Shown piece by piece: positions 60,101-64,000 of a stretch of 64,000 nucleotides of DNA (position 1 is its first letter; each line of letters starts with the position of its first letter). The stretch lies in the NCBI GenBank assembly GCA_905178155.1, contig CAJINV010000014.1, positions 2,137,570-2,201,569 of the forward strand. The letters are read 5' to 3'. Below the pieces are notes generated by a model, which saw only the letters and a program-made list of their open reading frames with translations, was not told the origin of the DNA and did no database searches. A program made the translations under genes and the position numbers. The DNA comes from Amoebophrya sp. A120. Its lineage: Eukaryota; Sar; Dinophyceae; Syndiniales; Amoebophryaceae.

Positions 60101-62102
60101 TGCTTCTGGATCTGATTCTGAGGCAGAAGAGCTGAGAAAATAATTTGCGTTTGCACCGTTGCCGCTGTCGTCTAGTTGTAGTGCATTACTAAAACCCGCT
60201 GTCGTCGGCGTCGTTCCGAGGACCCGGTTTAGAATCCCCTCGATCTTGTCTGCGCGATCGGCTTCGTCGATGACACCTGATCTTCCCGGTGCGCCGCCAG
60301 AGAGCATCAACTTCTCACCATCAGAAAAATTGGCCCCACTGGATGTCAGACTCATCAGCTCCTCCCCGATTTCTATTGGCGCTTCTTGCAAGCACAGCTG
60401 CAACATCTTGGACAGTTCGGGCAGGAGTTCGGTTCTCATTTTTTCCACTTTGAAATCTTGAAACAGCTGGTATCCAATTTCAAATATGGAAGTGTCAGAA
60501 TCGAAATTTACAAAATCGAAAAATTTGTGATGCGCAAAATCGATGTCAGTTGGAGCCTCAGGTTCCAAGTGGCGCATGACAAATTTCGGGAGTACCCAAA
60601 TCCAGTCTGTCATGCTGTTTGGGCAAAGAAGACTCCTCCTGCAATGCTACTCCGGCAGCACATTGCATACCCCTAAACAGGCTTACAATCGGTCTCATTT
60701 TCCTGCTCCCCAATACAGGCCTTCAGTGCCCTACATTTTATGCATCACAAATTTTTCGATTTTGTCGATTTCGATCCTGACACATCCATATCAAACGCCT
60801 GCTGCATCTGCCGGTTCAGAGACTCGATCCGCATATCGTAGTAGAGCGTCTTGGAGTGCCAAATTTTGTCACTGTTTTTCACAATCTCCTCCGATATGTA
60901 CTGCTGATCCACGATGGAGACGTGCTTGAAGTACTGAACCTGTTGAAATTTTCATGCATAATATGCCAAAAGAAAGACCACTGTGCGTTGCGGTTCCGCT
61001 GCCGTGCATTGCAAAAAAAAATTCAATGCCATGCGCGCATGACAAGAACAAGAAGCAATCAAGAACACTGTTGCTGTTAAACCAAAACTACCAGCGCCAC
61101 GGTGTAGTTGCAGAGCGAGCAGATCGGGTTGTCGCCAAAATCGGGGTCGGATAGGTGAAGTTCCTTCAAATTTCGAATCTTCGCCAAGTCCAGCACATCG
61201 GGGAAGTTCCGGATGGTATTTTTTGCCAAGTTGATCCGTTGCAATGACCTGATCGGCACTTCAAAGGACTTGATCCGGGAGATCCGATTGTTCGCCACGT
61301 TCAGCTCCTTCAAATTTCGCAAACAGTCCAGCCCTTTCAGTGTGGTGATCTGGTTTTCCGTCATCCACAACACCTCCAAATTCTTCATCGGCCGCAGCTC
61401 GGACCGGGAGAGCCGGCCCACAAACTCGTTGCAGCAGAGGAAAAGCTTCTTCAGGCTGGCACCGCCGGTAAGGGGTTGCTTTTTGATGGAGGTTTTGCTG
61501 CAATTGTGGTCCTTGGGGGATTTGGCACCACGGCCACCATTTGGGAAATTCTCAGCTGCATCCACCGAAGGGGTGATACTACTAGACGTAGCAGTTGCGC
61601 CGGCCGACGTTGCATTTTGAATCTGCTTTTCCGTCGTGCGAATTCTCCCCGGTGTGGTTGGCCTGGAGGAGGCTGCGAAGCTTCCGCTTTGCAGATGATT
61701 TTGTCCCCCGCCTGTTTCAACATTGTCCTCGATCCACAAGCCAAACAGGTTGGTCAAGCTCGTGAGCCGGTTTTCCTTCAAGTTGAGCGTTTCCAGATGC
61801 ACCAACGTCCCCAACTTCGTCAACTTCCGCAGGCCGACGCGAATCAGCGTCAAGTGCTTCAGGTTGATGACGAAGTTCACCAGAAACTTCTCGATCGGCA
61901 GCGGGAGAAAATCCGCGACGACCTCGATTTTCGTGACGTTTTGCTTCAAGTACTCCTCCGCCTGATCGTTCAGGTTGGAGGGGTTGCTGCTGCTCGTGTT
62001 CAATTGGAGGTGCTGCAACCCGATCGCGTCGCAAAATTCACGCAGTTCCCAAGCGCGGACCACCTTGTCGGAGCGAAACTGGTGCTGAGGTTGGAGGCTC
62101 AT
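48121..62102 (-). CDS. Giant leucine-rich-repeat protein, LRRC9-like
   Basis: Exons 62102-61092, 60939-60791, 60479-58877, 58613-55794, 55579-55504, 54686-48984 and 48833-48121 close in frame to about 4,024 aa. LRR block 1 is in exon 1 (KHLTLIRVGLRKL, NNRISRIKSF), followed by YYDMRIESLNRQ. Blocks 2 and 3 are in exon 6 (LNLWGCNLRKL, LETLNVSKNQLQSL, LKILQLDNNYIQ, LTVLRLDFNRVTAL). They are separated by YRLYAIFLLHQNLQYLDG and a GTLTPDLL word, which I recall as an LRRC9 layout. The LRR cap NPIARKPFYRF precedes a low-complexity tail. LRRC9 is a ciliary/flagellar-type LRR protein of about 1,450 aa in animals; here long Ser/Gly/Asn-rich inserts nearly triple the length. One GT-AG intron (60940-61091) and five introners. 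Without comparison a different multi-LRR protein remains possible. Confidence 0.7.
48839..48983. mobile_element. Introner element, family H, in LRRC9-like gene
   Basis: 145 bp. Termini TATCCAGG.. and ..GTAGATA with inverted CATCCACATCC. TCCAATTTGTCATGC is repeated inside. Duplication ACCGG. Excision gives ...LGNRLKEIDN. Confidence 0.85.
54692..55503. mobile_element. Introner element, family G, large, in LRRC9-like gene
   Basis: 812 bp with 44-bp terminal inverted repeats (two mismatches, perfect over the inner 36 bp, containing TTTCACAAATACAAATATCT). Duplication GGAGT. The GC-rich interior has a direct repeat, GGAAACTTTCCACAAATGAA, near 55010 and 55107. Excision gives ...GVQLRSSTNKA. Confidence 0.9.
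55585..55793. mobile_element. Introner element, family D, in LRRC9-like gene
   Basis: 209 bp, the same length as the family D copy at 4639. Inverted GAAAAAAACTGTGTGAGTG-type ends. Duplication CGAAC. Excision gives ...KRPRSANRSNL. Confidence 0.9.
58619..58876. mobile_element. Introner element, family A, in LRRC9-like gene
   Basis: 258 bp. TATCAAATG and CATTTCATA ends, inverted GTCTGGGTCTGG. Duplication ACTCG. Excision gives ...SSAETSSSGRYAP. Confidence 0.9.
60485..60790. mobile_element. Introner element, family C, in LRRC9-like gene
   Basis: 306 bp. Inverted GTGTCAGAATCGAAAT-type ends. Duplication TCAAA. Excision gives ...QQAFEIGYQLFQ. Confidence 0.9.
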
Positions 62103-64000
62103 TGTGTAAGGCCGAGGTGGTAGAATCTTTTTCTAGTTACTCTTCTTGAAGATCCAGATTGAGAATTAGACCACGGTGGTCTGCAGGGTATCCAAGTTGT
62201 TGAAGTATGTCGCAACCTGAACCACTGCTGGTTCCAGTTCGTGTTGCTGGTCGTTCGATTGTAGGCACTCGGTCGTGAAGGCAGTGGCCGAACGAAGTCC
62301 GTCGTAGGTTGTTTTACAGCGTCTGCAGCGCTGCGCTACAAAGCGCAAAGTCCGCGGCTGAGGCCGCAGAACCACGATGCGGCGCAGCGAGAATGCCTGG
62401 CACCATCGCTGTTACCAACATGATAGGATTTGGACCGGTGGACTATAATGTTCTTTGAAGACTCGAAGCACAGATAGAACTTCAACAAAGAAGGGATATC
62501 TCGAAACTAATAAACAAGACAGGATTTTTATATGATCTCCTCCGGTGCAGGTGCACTATATGTGCCCTTTCGACGGATCTGCATGACGCTGCAGACACTG
62601 AGATGAACAGAACTGCTAGTAGAGATCAGAGTCATACTAGTTCTACGCTCATGAATTGACAAGCGAGCTCCACTAGCACTAGTCATGGGAAGCCTTCGTG
62701 TTTCCTTATGCTATCCCTTCGCCACCTCGCCCTCGGGCTCGGGGTGAAAAAAAGACCAGCACGAATGAGATGCCGTTTCAAAAAACAGGAATGATAGTAG
62801 CTGCAAGAGCGACAACTTCTTCCTCGTCTACAAAACCTAATTGCCACACGACCAAAAAAACTTGAAACTATGAAGTTGAAGAGCTCAGGGTTGAAAATGT
62901 AGATGGAGTGAAGAGATCGATTCCATGGTCCGTCGCAACAATAGATCAAACGAAAAAAAAAGCGAACGATTACGAGAACGACGACGAATGAAGATACGAT
63001 GAAGGTGCCATGCATGGACTACGAGTCGGTCGCTCGACGCATGCCCTTACATGTTCAAAGAAAGCTCAGGCGGCTCACGCGACACAATCACAAGTCTCTC
63101 TACTGAACGAAATCAGGACAGTCAACGAAACGAGGGTGCTGGGTCAAATGATGACGATGATATCGAACTGGGCGCGGCACTAATCCCTCCCCCGGCGCTC
63201 GGCAGGAATAATCTGCCCTGATGCCCTAGTGGTAGCGTCGTTATTGATTGAGGCCGGGGCGACCTTTCGACATTCAAGCGTGGTCGTGGAGACCCTCACG
63301 CCCGATCGTCGGACTCCCTTACTTCATTCGGGGGCTGGTCGTCTGCTTCGCACATTCTGAGGAAGGCGAGAGGGGCGCTACTGTCGGCACACGCGCCGGA
63401 GTTCACCGGGGCGCTGTCCTATTTTTTGGCCTAGGGGCCAAGGATAGACTTATGTATTAAACGATCACGCATTGATGTGTGATCGTTATAATACATAATG
63501 CCCAAAGATAGATGGAAAATAAAAAACTGCCACGCGCACCTGATTCGGGTTGTGTTAGTGGACTTGAGAACACTCGCACACACTTACACACGTTTGCTCC
63601 ACTGAGCTCGTTATCAACAGCTTTTCAATGAGTTCTCTCAATTGCAAGTAAGCAAGCAAGTGACGCAAGTCTCTTGCTGCGTTACATCCTGTAGGTTCAG
63701 TTCAATCATAATCATCAAGATCCTCGCATCAGTCTCACCAGATTCAACACATTCCAGGGTCTAGATCCGCTTCGTAGATAGCTACTTCATTCAGGATCTC
63801 AGGCCTTGGTAAAGATTTTACTCAGGACCGTGGTCCCTGCTCAAGATTTTACCAGGGACGGCTGGTCCAGGTAAAATCCGAACGAAACAGCGTGCCACGG
63901 GGTCGATTTGAGTCGGAACCTTCAATCATTTTCATCATGGAACAGGCTTCATTTGGGGCGATCGTGTTACGTGTGTGCGGGATCGATTTCCATGACCAAC
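62103..64000. other. Region upstream of the LRRC9-like gene
   Basis: About 1.9 kb. AT-rich except for a GC-rich island at 63170-63440 with an unassigned plus-strand open frame (63248-63460, no ATG). It contains the palindrome at 63451-63497 and a GGACC/GGTCC-rich repeat near 63823-63885. I see no recognisable gene. Confidence 0.4.
63451..63497. repeat. Inverted repeat with 10-bp loop
   Basis: Left arm TATGTATTAAACGATCAC (63451-63468) and right arm GTGATCGTTATAATACATA (63479-63497) pair with one extra base. It could be a hairpin terminus of a small inverted-repeat element. Confidence 0.75.

Noticed and set aside
63215-63290. tRNA-like D-arm (CCTAGTGGTAGCG)
   Set aside because: No T-loop GTTCGAATC or matching acceptor stem could be found.

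Overview
The window is nuclear DNA of a protist, most likely a syndinian dinoflagellate of the Amoebophrya type. Three things point there. The proteins are eukaryotic core proteins swollen with Ser/Gln/Asn/Gly-rich inserts. Every well supported gene lies on the minus strand. Conserved exons are interrupted by introner-like elements with terminal inverted repeats, and from general knowledge such elements are reported in Amoebophrya genomes. The genus is an inference; no rRNA or other species marker is present.

Reading right to left (direction of transcription): an LRRC9-like giant leucine-rich-repeat protein (62102-48121); the largest subunit of RNA polymerase III, RPC1 (46205-35989); a small intronless HbpS/GlcG-type protein (35137-34658); a Nup214/Nup159-like FG nucleoporin (33484-23437); a small lysine-rich unknown gene (21809-21042); the Paf1-complex protein RTF1 (15262-11709); and a UBR1/UBR2-type N-recognin E3 ubiquitin ligase (9489 to beyond base 1). 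One doubtful small gene is on the plus strand (22492-22950). I rebuilt the exon structures by hand. In all five multi-exon recognised genes the reading frame closes exactly across every junction, which is a strong internal check.

Two kinds of intron coexist. Eighteen are ordinary spliceosomal introns (17 GT-AG, one probable GC-AG). Twenty-three are elements that begin and end with TA, carry terminal inverted repeats of about 20-45 bp, and are flanked by a 5-bp target-site duplication (identical in 21 of 23). The frame is restored only if the element plus one copy of the duplication is removed, so the junctions are not GT-AG. The elements fall into eight families by their terminal repeats (called A-H here), with family-typical lengths (B about 140-152, D 209, C 306-310, most A about 246-269 bp). 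They share a recurring internal word, TTTGTCATGC or its complement. The UBR gene has 11, RPC1 six, the LRRC9-like gene five, RTF1 one and the nucleoporin none. One RPC1 element has swallowed a 1.8-kb poly(A)-tailed insertion with its own 19-bp target duplication.

The spaces at 9.5-11.7, 15.3-21.0, 46.2-48.1 and 62.1-64 kb are mostly AT-rich and show no recognisable gene. The genes are housekeeping functions (transcription by Pol III and Pol II, nuclear pore, protein turnover, a probable ciliary protein) and do not form one pathway. The notable biology is the intron invasion.
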